NCBI RefSeq assembly: GCF_029227915.1
Contig: NC_079886.1
Coordinates: 6,324,001-6,388,000 of the forward strand
Source of the DNA: Hydractinia symbiolongicarpus
Lineage: Eukaryota > Cnidaria > Hydrozoa > Anthoathecata > Hydractiniidae
Length of the DNA: 64,000 bases
Direction of reading: 5' to 3'
A program made the translations under genes and the position numbers. The notes under the pieces are model-generated. The model had not been told where the DNA came from and searched no databases. It was given only the letters and a program-made list of their open reading frames with translations. Shown here in pieces: positions 23,151-34,800 of the stretch. How positions within the stretch are numbered: the stretch's first letter is position 1; each line of letters starts with the position of its first letter.

Positions 23151-25414
23151 TGACCAACATCAATAGTGTGATACAGGTCGGTACAACCCAGCCCACATTA
23201 TCTGAATCAAACAACAGGAAAAAAACTATATTTTAAACTTCACTTTTTTAGTTAGACAGTTTTTTTTGTGGACACCTTTTCCAAAATCTCTTTGTTAATG
23301 TTCATTAATGTGTCCAACCAACCATCAGTTTGAGTTTTTTGGCTGGGAACGAATTTACATACTCCGATCTGAAAATTGCGGGGAAAATACGCCTGACAGG
23401 CCGAGTCATTTTTGCAGGGTCTTCAGGACGCGAACATAACATATTTTTGATAGTGGCCTAAATGGGACACCATAAATATTTTACAAAAAACATATATACT
23501 GAGGATATGGTTGACATGCGGTAACCTTTTTAATTAAAGAATGTATTTCTGCTAGTTACCTAATTGATATATTGTAACCTGCCCAATAGACCTTTTTAAA
23601 TGTTTATCTTCCACGGTGAACTCTTTTGGCTTTAACAACTGCATGTCAGGCAGAAAGATGCAGGAGCTTCCTGAAGAAAAGTCTTTTTCAGCTCCTTTCT
23701 TTCTGCGTTAAAAATTGTTGGGGGTTTAAACTATTATCAAGTGTAGATAGATAACTTCTGATTGGCATATATTCATATAAAGCCATAATGATACCTTCGA
23801 GCGAAGAAACAGACTAAAAAGGACATCACTTCACCTAGCGCCTTCATCTTTTTGTCATTTTGACTAATGGTTATATACAAAGATTTGCAGTTTAAAAGTT
23901 TTTTCAATTTCGTCCTTAGTTACCACCGCTGTAAAAAATGACTGACATCATCACCTTGTTTCTAAGTTATTTGGCCTAACTTTAGTTATAACTGCAATGC
24001 AGTGGCTTCACCAATTTTATTGAATGCATTGACGTCAATCTATGCATAAGACGTTGCAGTGTAATGGCAGAAAGATTAGCAAATTAGACAAACTTTATCG
24101 GCGACATGAAAGGAAAATGCAGATATCCACTTTAGCTGTCACAGAAACACATCTTTTGTATTCTTATATAGACTAGTCTATTAACCCATGAAAAAATTCA
24201 TTTACATATAAGAACAATGAAAAAAATAGGTTGTTTTAGGTGTTTTGCTGATGTCAGCAGTGCATATACATATATCTTTTAAAAATTTTTTTTAACCCAT
24301 CGCCTTTAATATGTAGCTCTGCATATTACGGGCTCTAGCTTAAAACATTGATGAAAAAATGTATAGGATCATGGGTGTTTGATAAACGTATAAGATACAA
24401 GGGTTTAAATATTTTGTGCATTGCAATGACTTCATTAATTTAAATTAAAATATTGAGGTTAAATTAGTGTTATTGACGTTGTGACATTGAATTTTGCTAA
24501 GATTTAACATTTGAGACAACTTTTTCAGGTACATCTAAGGAAAATGAACACATTTACTTTGCCTGTTATAGACAGGCAGACAGATTTTTATTATTATAAG
24601 ATATATATATATATATATTCATATTGTATTCAGGCTTGTTATTAAAGTAGTAATAAACAGAAAATACCTGTATAGCTATATATAAACGTTACAACCAGAG
24701 ACGCACATTTGCCAGCACAAATCTGAACTTTGTTGCATAAGTTGTAGGGGCAAATTTTGTGTACAATTTTCTATAGTTATGCCATGTTTATAGAAGCCTC
24801 GAATTATGGGACACATATTCTGACAGAAAGTGTATCGATCCAGGAGATGAAAAAAGCTGTTGTTTAAAAGCTAAAATTTTTTAAAATTTTGGGACCCTCA
24901 GAATGTTAATTGTTGTAAAAAGGGCTTGCCAATACCCAACTCACCATAAAACAATGTTTTCATAATTATCGCCAGTATTACATATGAAATGCAAATATCT
25001 GAGATCTGAGATATTTCTTTGGGCCCATTTTGTGGAATAGGTGCCTTGTAAATTTTTCTGTTCCCCTGTGAAGATGTTTAATTTTAATCACGAGGACTAT
25101 AAAAAATGACATAAGAACAAATCTCCGCCTTTGCATGTGCAACACAGGTACTGTTTTCAAAAGACAGAGCATTTGTACAAACTTATCAGTCATGGGAAAT
25201 ATTCCACATGTTCAGAAGCCCTTTATTTTCAACTGTAGTTTTGGAAACATAAAAATTACTACATTTTTGTTGATATGTAGTCGCCGTTTGACGGATAAAC
25301 TTTTTTTTCAGCAGGAAATTTCATAATGTTTTTTTAATTTGTTTGTATCAAACAGTTAACATTTTAAAGTAAACCTACAAGATCTAGAATTGTTACCGCC
25401 ACATTTTCTCCTAT

Positions 25415-25530
25415 GCATCATTACAAGAAGTATCGCATTTTTCATCTCTCTATTTTAGGTGCCAAAATTGAATGTCCCCAAAATCGGTATAACAATGTCT
25501 AAATTGACCTGTATTAGCCCCTGATAATTA
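25415..25530 (-). repeat. Dispersed repeat, second copy of the 16346-16450 sequence
   Basis: Read on the minus strand, this stretch matches 16337-16440 with several substitutions. Shared words, plus strand at this locus, are CATTACAAGAAGTA, ATCTCTCTATTTT, CCCAAAATCGG and TGTCTAAATTGACCTG. The family is not recognised. Its presence as the insert within the SINE at 16284-16792 shows that it is mobile or was carried by something mobile. Confidence 0.6.
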
Positions 25531-25801
25531 TACAATAACAAACAACTAGTGATTTGACTAAAAGGGATCTCAATTCCGGCCGATTTAATCAGTTAAATTG
25601 ACCAAAATAGTTCAGCTAATCTAAACTAAACAAAAAAAGGGACAATAGTGAAAACCCAATTATCCCTGGTGCAGGGGATACGATGCCTGGTTCAGGAGAT
25701 GCAGTGCCTGAATTTGTAGGGCTTATACATGGATCACAGGACCTCTGGTTTGTAGTTTGAGTTTAGTTATCTTTATCTCTTTTTTTTTGTAGATATATAT
25801 A

Positions 25802-27408
25802 ATGAAAATGGCTTCAAAGAGCAGTTTGCTGTTCAGTTTCTCCTGCCTCAGGAAGTTTTTGGTGGCATTTAATTTTCTTTTAATGGTTTGTTGATTTATG
25901 CATAATTTCTTGACTATCGTGAAAGGATTAATTAATGCTAGATAAATTATTGCTAGATTGAATGTTTTTCAAATTATGTATTTCGAAGAAACTGATGCTT
26001 TTTCTTGCATAAGGAATCTTGTTATTTTGAGTTGATTTGCTACATACATAATTTCTTTTATTTATAGCTTGTAAGATGTTTTATTTATAGCTTGTGTAAT
26101 ATTGGCATCTTTTTTAGATTTTTGGCTTGCTGATATCAACACTTCCAGTTTATTTTTTTGTGAATAAAATTCTTAAAAGTTGGCCAATCAATGGTGGCAT
26201 AATTGCAATGGGAGTTCTGTTGGTCGTTATTTCGTTGTTTGGTTGCTACGGCTCAAGAAGACAACACCAAATTATTCTTTTCTTTGTATCTTTTTCTAAA
26301 GAAAAGAACACATAACATTTATTATTTCTTTTATATATTCATTTTTTTTAATAGATTTACAAAGCTATGTTAGAATTTGAAACAACACGCCCATTTTCTA
26401 TTCTGTGTTCTGATTACTTCTATTTCTGGATGATTTTTTGTGTAAATGTATAATTAATATGTTTTTCTTGACAAATGTCGTCATTAGTACATGGTCATCC
26501 TAGGATTAATATGCTTACTGACGTTTGCGTTTTCACTCGCTGCTCTATCGCTCAGCAAATCACAAGAAAGGACAGTACTTCTTAGAGGATGGAAAAGTGC
26601 TTCCAACGCAACTAGGGGTGATATTCAAACATATGGTAACTGCTGTGGTTTTGACAGCGGTGGTAATACTTCTACGGAGCATCCCTCTTGTATAGAGGTC
26701 ATTGATTTTTATGTATATTACTTTTGTTTGAAATTTAATTACTTATCTATTCCGGAATCCAGACTTTACTTAAAACAAGCAAATATTTATTCTTTCACAA
26801 AGTTATTTATTTTCACGAAATTACTTGTTTTTGAATTATATAAAATATATATTTTATATATGTATTTAGCCTGGAGTCCATAGTTTTTCTAACAGCAAAT
26901 GATTATCTTTTTAGCTACCATGTTATAAGACCAACAGCTGTGCTCCTTGCTATAAAAAACTGGAAAGTGATTGGTTTACATCGTTCAGAAAAGCAATAGG
27001 AGGCGTGGCACTTTTTGTCTCCATATTAATGGTAATGACCTGAACTCTCCTAGTTGCACTTTTGTATTTTATCCTGATCTTCACCCTAATATATATACCT
27101 AATAAAATACAAAAAAATGTTATAGAAATAAGTCTTATCTAACTGAAGATCTTCGTGTTTATCAAATTGGTTGATTTTGCGTCATATGATTTCTATCTAC
27201 TTTTTGCATCGATGGTGTTTTGTGGATTTTGTAAATGACTTTTAAAAAGGACTAAGTAATGTGAATATAAAGTGTATAATGACAAATTGCACCTAAAATT
27301 TTCAAAATATCCTCTTTTTGTATTATTTCTTAGGCTGTTGGTATATATCTAACATACCGTTATCGACATTTTAAAAATCCGACATCGGATCCAAATGAAT
27401 ATCTGTGA
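25802..27408 (+). CDS. Tetraspanin, TSPAN13/TSPAN31 type (5 exons)
   Basis: The exons are 25802-25885, 26118-26285, 26488-26697, 26915-27031 and 27334-27408, all joined in phase 0. The product is 217 residues, close to the 204-210 of TSPAN13 and TSPAN31. The protein has four membrane segments: TM1 after CLRKF, TM2 with the family motif LFGCYGSRRQHQIILFF, TM3 beginning YMVILGLICLL, and TM4 ending in LTYRYRHFKNP, which closely matches LTYRYRNQKDP of TSPAN31. The large loop is short and contains NCCGFDS, then PSC, PCY and CAPC cysteines, the diagnostic pattern. Tetraspanins organise membrane microdomains and partner trafficking. A second ATG at 25808 is an alternative start. An AATAAA lies just after the stop, at 27420-27425, which would leave a very short 3' UTR. 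Confidence 0.92.
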
Positions 27409-28826
27409 ATTTTGGTCAGAATAAAAGCAGAAGATGATAATAAGGAGATCTGTGCCCTGTGTAAAAACAAACAGCTTAAGTTGAAGACGAATGGATCTTG
27501 GCCGACGTTGTTTATGTTTTGTGCAACCAGCTATCTGACACAGTGATACTGTCGAATAGAATAACAAACGCGTTAATACCGGACGTAGTTTCGTTCCATC
27601 GTACTGAACATGTTTTGAAGTGACATATTAAAACCGAGATCTAAGTAAAAGGATGTTTTAATAATTCTAAGTTATATTGTACAATGTGTTTATATAACAA
27701 ACAAACGTCAAATGCTTATTGTATTTTACACTATTGTCTTAAACACTGAAAGAAAAAAATATTTGTTAAGATAGCGAGGATGTTTCTTAGTGACGACACT
27801 AAATTTTTATGTTTTTATACTCAGATGTGATCAGCGCAGGTTGCTTTTTAAGTATGTACCCCTATTAAGAAGGCTGAATGTCTTTATATTATTACGTAAA
27901 TGCATTTGTACATCTACGATGCAACTGAATCGATTGAGCGTGTAATGCTAAGAAAAAACACTCAGACTGAAAAAGAGACCAAAGAGGGCGCTTCGACTAC
28001 GAATGAATTTTCTTTTGGAGAGAAAAATTTCGCGTGTAGTAATTTTCCGTGCAATTGCGATATACATGTGTTTCGCGCGTATGGATTTTATAACGACCCA
28101 ACCACTTTTCGAGGTTACCATATCTAAGGTTAATATGGCCTATTCGTGTTTGGCAAAGATACGTAAATGCAGCCTTACACTAACGTATGCCGTTACTGTA
28201 AGGCTGCATTTACAATAACGGGATAGGTTCTTTCTGTTTTGTTTACGACATGGAGTAAGCATCTTAGAACATTTGAAAACACATACACTACCAATACTGC
28301 CATTATTAATGTGAAAATTACGAAATATGGCGTAGGAGTTGCTACGTTTGGAGTTTTCAAAATTGATTGTTGTGATATCTTGTGCATGTCTGCTACATTC
28401 CTTCTTAGGTAAAAATGAAAAACAACAATAAAAATAAAGACAAAATATCAGTTTGTAGCGAAGGAACTTGAAAAGGAAGAATGAAGAAGCTGAATACATA
28501 AACAGAACAAAACATAAAAGAACTCAATACCTGTAAGGTTTGCTAGATAAATACATAACAGTAATTATGTAAAAAATATGAAAAAAAATTGTTATTAAAT
28601 CACTATGAAAAAACAATGAAACCAATGCATATCAAAATCTCTCAGATAAATGTTATATCCCTTTGATCATTATTATTGATTCGTTTTCTGGACTCTGATT
28701 GGCTAATTAAACACGGAAAATTTATCATTTTTACACTCTAATATGTCTCAAAATCGATTATTTTAAAGAAGAGGGCTTACACGCTACCGCCCTACAACGA
28801 AAATTTAATTTTAATATTTAAGAACT
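27409..28826. other. Spacer between tetraspanin and mucin-like gene
   Basis: This spacer contains the tetraspanin 3' UTR and the promoter region of the mucin-like gene. The near-perfect hairpin at 28163-28213 is the only notable structure. Open frames on both strands here (for example 28140-28499) overlap that hairpin and carry no family signature. Confidence 0.45.
28163..28213. repeat. Near-perfect 51-nt palindromic hairpin
   Basis: GTAAATGCAGCCTTACA at 28163-28179 is exactly complementary to 28197-28213. The inner bases TAACG and CGTTA (28181-28185 and 28191-28195) also pair, leaving a single C-C mismatch and a five-base loop TATGC. The result is a 22-bp stem with one mismatch. It could be a tiny foldback element, a cruciform or a small-RNA precursor; length and near-perfect pairing do not settle which. 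Confidence 0.75.
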
Positions 28827-28894
28827 ATGAACTCTAATTTGGTTTATTTATTGATATTTTTATTATTTTTTGACGTCACGCAAGCCACAACAGG
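28827..28894 (+). CDS. Mucin exon 1: signal peptide
   Basis: The ATG opens MNSNLVYLLIFLLFFDVTQA, a classic secretory signal with a short polar start and a hydrophobic core. Cleavage is likely after TQA. The exon ends in phase 2 (GG then GTAAGA), and the next exon begins with T at 30135, restoring a Gly codon. That agreement supports this as the true start exon even though the intron is 1,240 bp. Confidence 0.85.
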
Positions 28895-31800
28895 GTAAGA
28901 ATTTTTGTTTAAAATATCAATTTACAATTTTAAAATTCTACCTCGCTAGACAAGAGTTATTTTTAAAGAAATTTAATGAGAAAAATGCTCAATAAAAACT
29001 TTGGATTAAAATTTTGTTCGTTGTTTCTGTTGGAGGAGCTGCGAATGGTTACAAAGTTCTTTTTGTGCGCGTGTGTTCTGACGGCAGGAATGTGGAACTA
29101 CATAGTTTAAATTGACTATTTACGTTAATTTACACGCTTATTTATGTATTTTTAGGAATACAACATGAAAAATGCACTGGGAGTGTTTAACTTCTTCGTT
29201 TAAGAGCAGGGATGATCAATTTCGATTTCAATCTCTCTTTTCCACTTAGCATCATATCTGTTGTTTATGTGCATGTCTATCGCTATTGATGCAAAATCTA
29301 AACATCATGTCACGCCGCATTTTCGCTATGGGCGTGCCTGTAGTCACCCATCGTACTCAGAGCTATTTTCAGCTTCTGGCTAAAACTGGTGGCTAGCCTT
29401 GGAGACAGGCAACCTCCTTTCTTAGGTTTTTTTTCTTTTTATGGCAATTTCTTTCTGACGAAAGGTTAGGGGGATAGGTTTATTTGTAATTTTCAGTTTT
29501 TTCTGGATGTGGCTCCCAGAAAAAAATTATGCACAGGAAGCAAATGCAAATAGGGAATTTTAAGTTTCTCGGTGTTCGTTACATACGCCGTTATTTGATG
29601 AAGTTAAACAGCGAGACAATCACCTAAAATGAATTAATTTTTGAGTTGATATAATTTCGCAAACGATTTCATTTTAATTTTTTGTAGACGAACAAAATTT
29701 ATATGTTGAGCAAAATTGTTTAGGCAATGTCAGTTTATTCAAAGTTTTACGAATGAAGACGAAAATGTCAAATAGCTAATACTTACAATTGGTACGCTGA
29801 AAAATTGTTACTTTACACAAAAGACAGGTGAAAAGCATTTGAAGCCTCTAGTCGGACTTCCTAGCACGCTTGCACAGTAAGATAATCTGCGTTGAGGTCT
29901 CAAAATCTAAGAAAATGGACATCTTGGCGTCAAATATAATTAACATATTTTGAAAGTTAAAAAAATAATCTAAGTCTTAAGCCCACTCTGGACAAGTGAA
30001 GTTTGAAAAATTTAAAACTCGCGAATCAAATATCGCTTTTATAAATATTCAAAATAAACTGTCCTGTCTTAACATATGTTGACCAGGGTTGTCCATTATG
30101 AAGTTGTATTTAAAAGATATTTTGTTGCATCTAGTCCTGGAATTTGCTCAACATGGGACAACAACCATTATCATACATTTGATGGTACCTCCTTTACATA
30201 TGACGGCACATGTAGTTACGCTTTGGCAATAGATTGTCGACCAGGTTCTGATGATTTTGCCATTCACGTTGAAAATGATGACAGTTGCAATTCTACCACA
30301 TGCAAAAGAGCAGTGTCTATGTATGTAAACGACATCGAGTATAAAATCTCACATGATAGTGTTGTTACCATCGACGGGAAAGACGGTGTTAATCTACCTT
30401 ACTTAAAGAACGGAGTCAGTGTTTCAAAACACGCTGATTACATATTTATTGAAGCATGGAATGGTAAGGTGATCGTTAAATTTGACGGTAACCGAAGCAT
30501 ATATGTAACACTGGACAGTTCATTTAAAAACGCTACATGCGGGTTGTGTGGCAGTTACAATGATAATCCATTAGATGATTTTATGCTTCCTCTGGAAGGA
30601 CAACAAACAAAATCAGTCAATGAGTTTGGAAATGCATGGGCTAAACCGAAACCTGGAAATACATGCGCTCCCGTGACGAAAACACATGTGACCAAATGCA
30701 GTGCGGTGTCCACTCCTATACAATTTGTCGCTCAACATAAGTGCAAAGCTTTGCTCGATAACCCCGAATTTCGCAAATGTATGGATGTTGTTGATCCTGC
30801 TCCATTTTATGAAAAGTGCAAAGAAGACATGTGTGCATGTAATGCTGCTGACAGTTGTCTCTGCGATGTTTTTGAACAATATACACGAAAATGTGCTCAC
30901 AATGGCATCGTTATGAACTGGAGAACGTATGACTTGTGCCGTAAGTGTTTTCCTAGTTTAATTTTTGTTGTTCTCGGTAAAGAATAAATCGAAATATTTT
31001 CAACCTCGTCCGCGTTTCTACGCCCATGATATTCTGACGGGACGCAACCCTTATGACGATGTTAAAGTATATTATTATTATCATTCAATTTTTTTCCGGC
31101 TTTTTAAGAGAAGAAACTTTCGTAATCGCGATTTTGGCTCTAAAGTTTCAAAAAGTTAAATTAAAAAACTTTTGCAATTCCTAAAAAATTATTTGAAATA
31201 GACTATTTGCTATTTTTCATTTTGTCCCTCGTAATTTCTGTTTGTTCCTCATAATTTGTTTTTGTTCCTCATAATATGTTTTTGGTCCTCGTGATTTTTT
31301 TTGTTCCTCGTAATTTATGTTTGCTCCTCGTGATTTTTTTTGTTCCTCGTAATTTATGTTTGCTCCTCGTAATGTCTTTTGTTCCTCGTAATTCATGTTT
31401 GCTCCTCGTAATGTCTTTTTGTTTCTCGTAATTTCTTTTTGGTCTCGTAATTTTTTTTTTTTGTACCCCGTAATTTCTTTTTGTTCCTCGTAAATTCTTT
31501 TTGCTCCTCTTAATTTCTTTTGTAGGATAAAATCAAATATAAAATATAAATATAAAATGGGTCGGTGAAAAGTGGACTAGCGATCCATGAGGTTTTGAGC
31601 ATGGCTTCAATATTTGTTGGCTGCCACAAAACAGCATTTCATTGCCCCAATCTCTATCTCTGTTGGTTGGCATATATATCATGCACACAAATTGAAAAGC
31701 GAAACTGAAAATACCCAACCTCAGTCCCTTGCACGTTTACAGAAATCGAATTAACTGTGTGTATGTAAAATGCTTATAGATAAGAAACACCACCTAGTCA

Positions 31801-34800
31801 AAATCCGTTATTAGCGACATCGTTTTTCAGATAATCATGTATAAAGCCTCTTATTTCTAGCAAAAAATTGTAGCCATAACAAGATGTTTATGGAATGTGG
31901 ACCAGCCTGTACCTATTCGTGTGATTATGGGCATGGATCTACTTCAATTTGTAAGGAAGCATGTGTTGATGGATGTCACTGTCCACCTCACACTGCATTG
32001 CTTGATGACCGTTGCATCCCTGTTGGAGAATGTCCATGTGAACACAACGGTGAGCGACATGATCATGGTACAACTGTTCAAATGGGTTGCAATAATTGGT
32101 AAGACAAATTTACTTTTTGCTTGTTAAGGTTTTGTTTCTCTGTTTGTATTCCTAAACTTTTTTTGATACAGCCTTTTTCCTTTTAATGCCATTTTTGTTG
32201 TTGTTATACAAATTCAATGCTTCTCCTGTTTAACCCACTCCATTACAAATATATGTCATTCTAATCAAAATTGTGGTGCACGAACATCATTTAAAATGAA
32301 GTAAAACGTAAGCGATATTGTTGACTGTCTAAATACACACACAGTCGTCCATCCTACATTGCCTAATCGGCATTTTACTATTATTATTATATAACGCCAT
32401 CCACCTTTGTAGATTATGGATTTACCACCCTCGATATTTTTATAGCTGTGTTTTCAACTTCATGCTTTGATATATACTTTTAGTATGTATTTTTTTTGGC
32501 CTTACAACAGCTATAGGAGTGACTCTTTAACTACTGGTTTTTTTATGTGGAGTTTAATTCTTTATAAATTTCTTTATGTAGCTCTTGCATGGGTGGAAAA
32601 TGGAATTGTGACAAAATGGAATGTGATGGTAGGTGTATCTCTACTTTGCGTTTCTATAATTCAATTCTCAATCTGTTAAAAATAAATTAATAATATATCT
32701 GAATAAATATTCTAACTCTTAGCTGTTGCATCTGTGTATGGAAATGGTCATTTTACAACATTTGATGGCAAAAGTTACCATTTTCCTGGAACTTGCAGAT
32801 ACATTTTCACCAAGATTCTGGAAGCTGATTGGTTTAGTGTTGCAATAGATCGAAAATCGTGCACAAATAGAAACTGCCACATGTCCGTGCATATTGGGTA
32901 TAAAGGAAATCAAATTACGATGCAGAATGAGGATGGTATTTTTGACATCCTTGTGAATCGCAAGAGAACTGTTCTACCGTTTGTTTCTGATCGTGGATTT
33001 AAAATCGCTTCGGAATCATCAATTTTTGTGAGAATGGATACAAATGACAACATCGTCATACATTGGGATGGTCAAACACGCTTGTATGTTCGAGTACCTC
33101 ATACTTTACGTGGTACACTTATTGGAATGGCTGGAAACTTTAATGGAAAGACCGTAGATGAATTTGTTACACCGTTGGGAGACGTAACCCATTCTGTCAC
33201 AGATTTTGGAAATTCTTGGATGTTCTCCGACACCAACTGCACTTTAGTATCTACTGACTACAGAATGACATCTTGTGAGTCCAACCACCAAGTTGCGAAA
33301 TATGCCGAAGAAAAATGTCAGATATTAATGAGCAGTACATTCTCACCATGTCACATGTCTGTTGATCCTCTAACGTATTTTTCAAACTGCAAGGAAGACC
33401 TTTGTGGTTGTAATGGAAGACAGGATTGTTTGTGTGCTGTCCTTGCTGCATATTCAAGAGCATGTGCACTCGAAGGAAAAGCTGTTTCGGAGTGGCGAAA
33501 TGTTAGCGGCTGCGGTTAGTATAATTTATTACTTATCTTGGCCAGCAGCTTGTAAATTGCTGCGTCGACTAAACAAGAAATTCAATGTTTGATTTAATTA
33601 TTTTTAGGTGAAACTTGCAATGCTGGTCGAGTATTTACAGAATGTGGATCAAAATGTGTCAGGTCATGCTCCGACGTTCACACACCAAATCCAGAATGTG
33701 AGGAAGGTTGCCTTGAAGGTTGCTTTTGTCCAGAGGGAAAGGTTATTGATGAAATGACAAATATGTGTGTAGAGAAAAACAAATGTGGATGTCAATATGG
33801 TAACGAGACCATGACAGAAGGATCAAGTGTAAATGAAGGCTGCAAGAAATGGTAAACCTATTTAAAAATCCACCAATTCCTTCGTCCTCCATTGTCCTGT
33901 TTCATTCATTCATTCATTTATTCATCCATATATTCATTTATTCATCCATTCATTCATTCATTCATTCATTTATTCATCCATTTATTCATTCATTCTTCCA
34001 TTTTTTCATTATTTTTTATCGTTTATTCATTCAACCACGCATTTTCCCACTCATTTACTTATTCATCTATGCAATCATTTTTTTATTTGGTTTATCTATA
34101 CTCACTTCTATTTATTGACTCTTTTGGTTTAGCGTTTGCTCAAATGGCACTGTTGAATGCTCTGAAAAAGACTGCACAAGTAAGTATTGTGTAATAGTCA
34201 TAATATTTTTAAAAAACATTTATGGTTTCTATCCCGTATTGAAATCTTATTTTCTATGAAATGGCACACCCTACTAGAGCAATACGAAAGAAAATACTGC
34301 TTATAAGCACACTATAAGCTTGTATGGATAATTTTATGTTCAAGCAATACATACATATGTTTAGGAAACACTACATGTTCAGGTGGTAAAATATATACCA
34401 CGTGTATGCCATCTTGTCAAGCTACTTGTAAGACTCAAGAACTTAATTGCGATGCAGTCTCAACATCCTGTGTATCTGGATGTACTTGTCCTGATGGTTT
34501 AGTTGAGCATAACGGAGTGTGTATTGAGAAAACAAAATGCTCTTGTTATCATAACAGCAAGATGTATACAGAAGGAATGACAATATCCAAAGATTGCAAT
34601 ACCTGGTTAGTATTTGTCTATAAATCTTTGCAAAAGTTTATGTTCGTGCTTATTTTTGTTTACGCGTGTGCTAAAACAATTGCTTCGCATGCAATGCTTT
34701 GATCAGTGGTGATAACATTTTATATGGCAACACTATAGTAAACATATCGCTACCGTTCTTTTCTTCACACTAAACTTGATATATTGATTACTAAGGACTA

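Larger units (their letters stand above)
21521..25801. other. Intergenic repeat-rich region
   Basis: No gene is supported in this 4.3-kb stretch. It holds the nested SINEs at 22495-23150, an imperfect hairpin at 23651-23705 (CAGAAAGA and AGGAGCT facing AGCTCCT and TTTCTTTCTG), an AT dinucleotide run near 24600-24620 and a dispersed repeat at 25415-25530. Its right end should contain the promoter of the tetraspanin gene. Confidence 0.5.

Noticed and set aside
26354-26460. Possible extra tetraspanin exon after the AG near 26353
   Set aside because: Joining exons 26118-26285 and 26488-26697 directly gives ILFF-YMVIL, exactly as in TSPAN13/31; adding this stretch would break the frame and the family alignment.
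31218-31521. CRISPR-like array
   Set aside because: The units are contiguous and imperfect without unique spacers, and the context is a eukaryotic intron.
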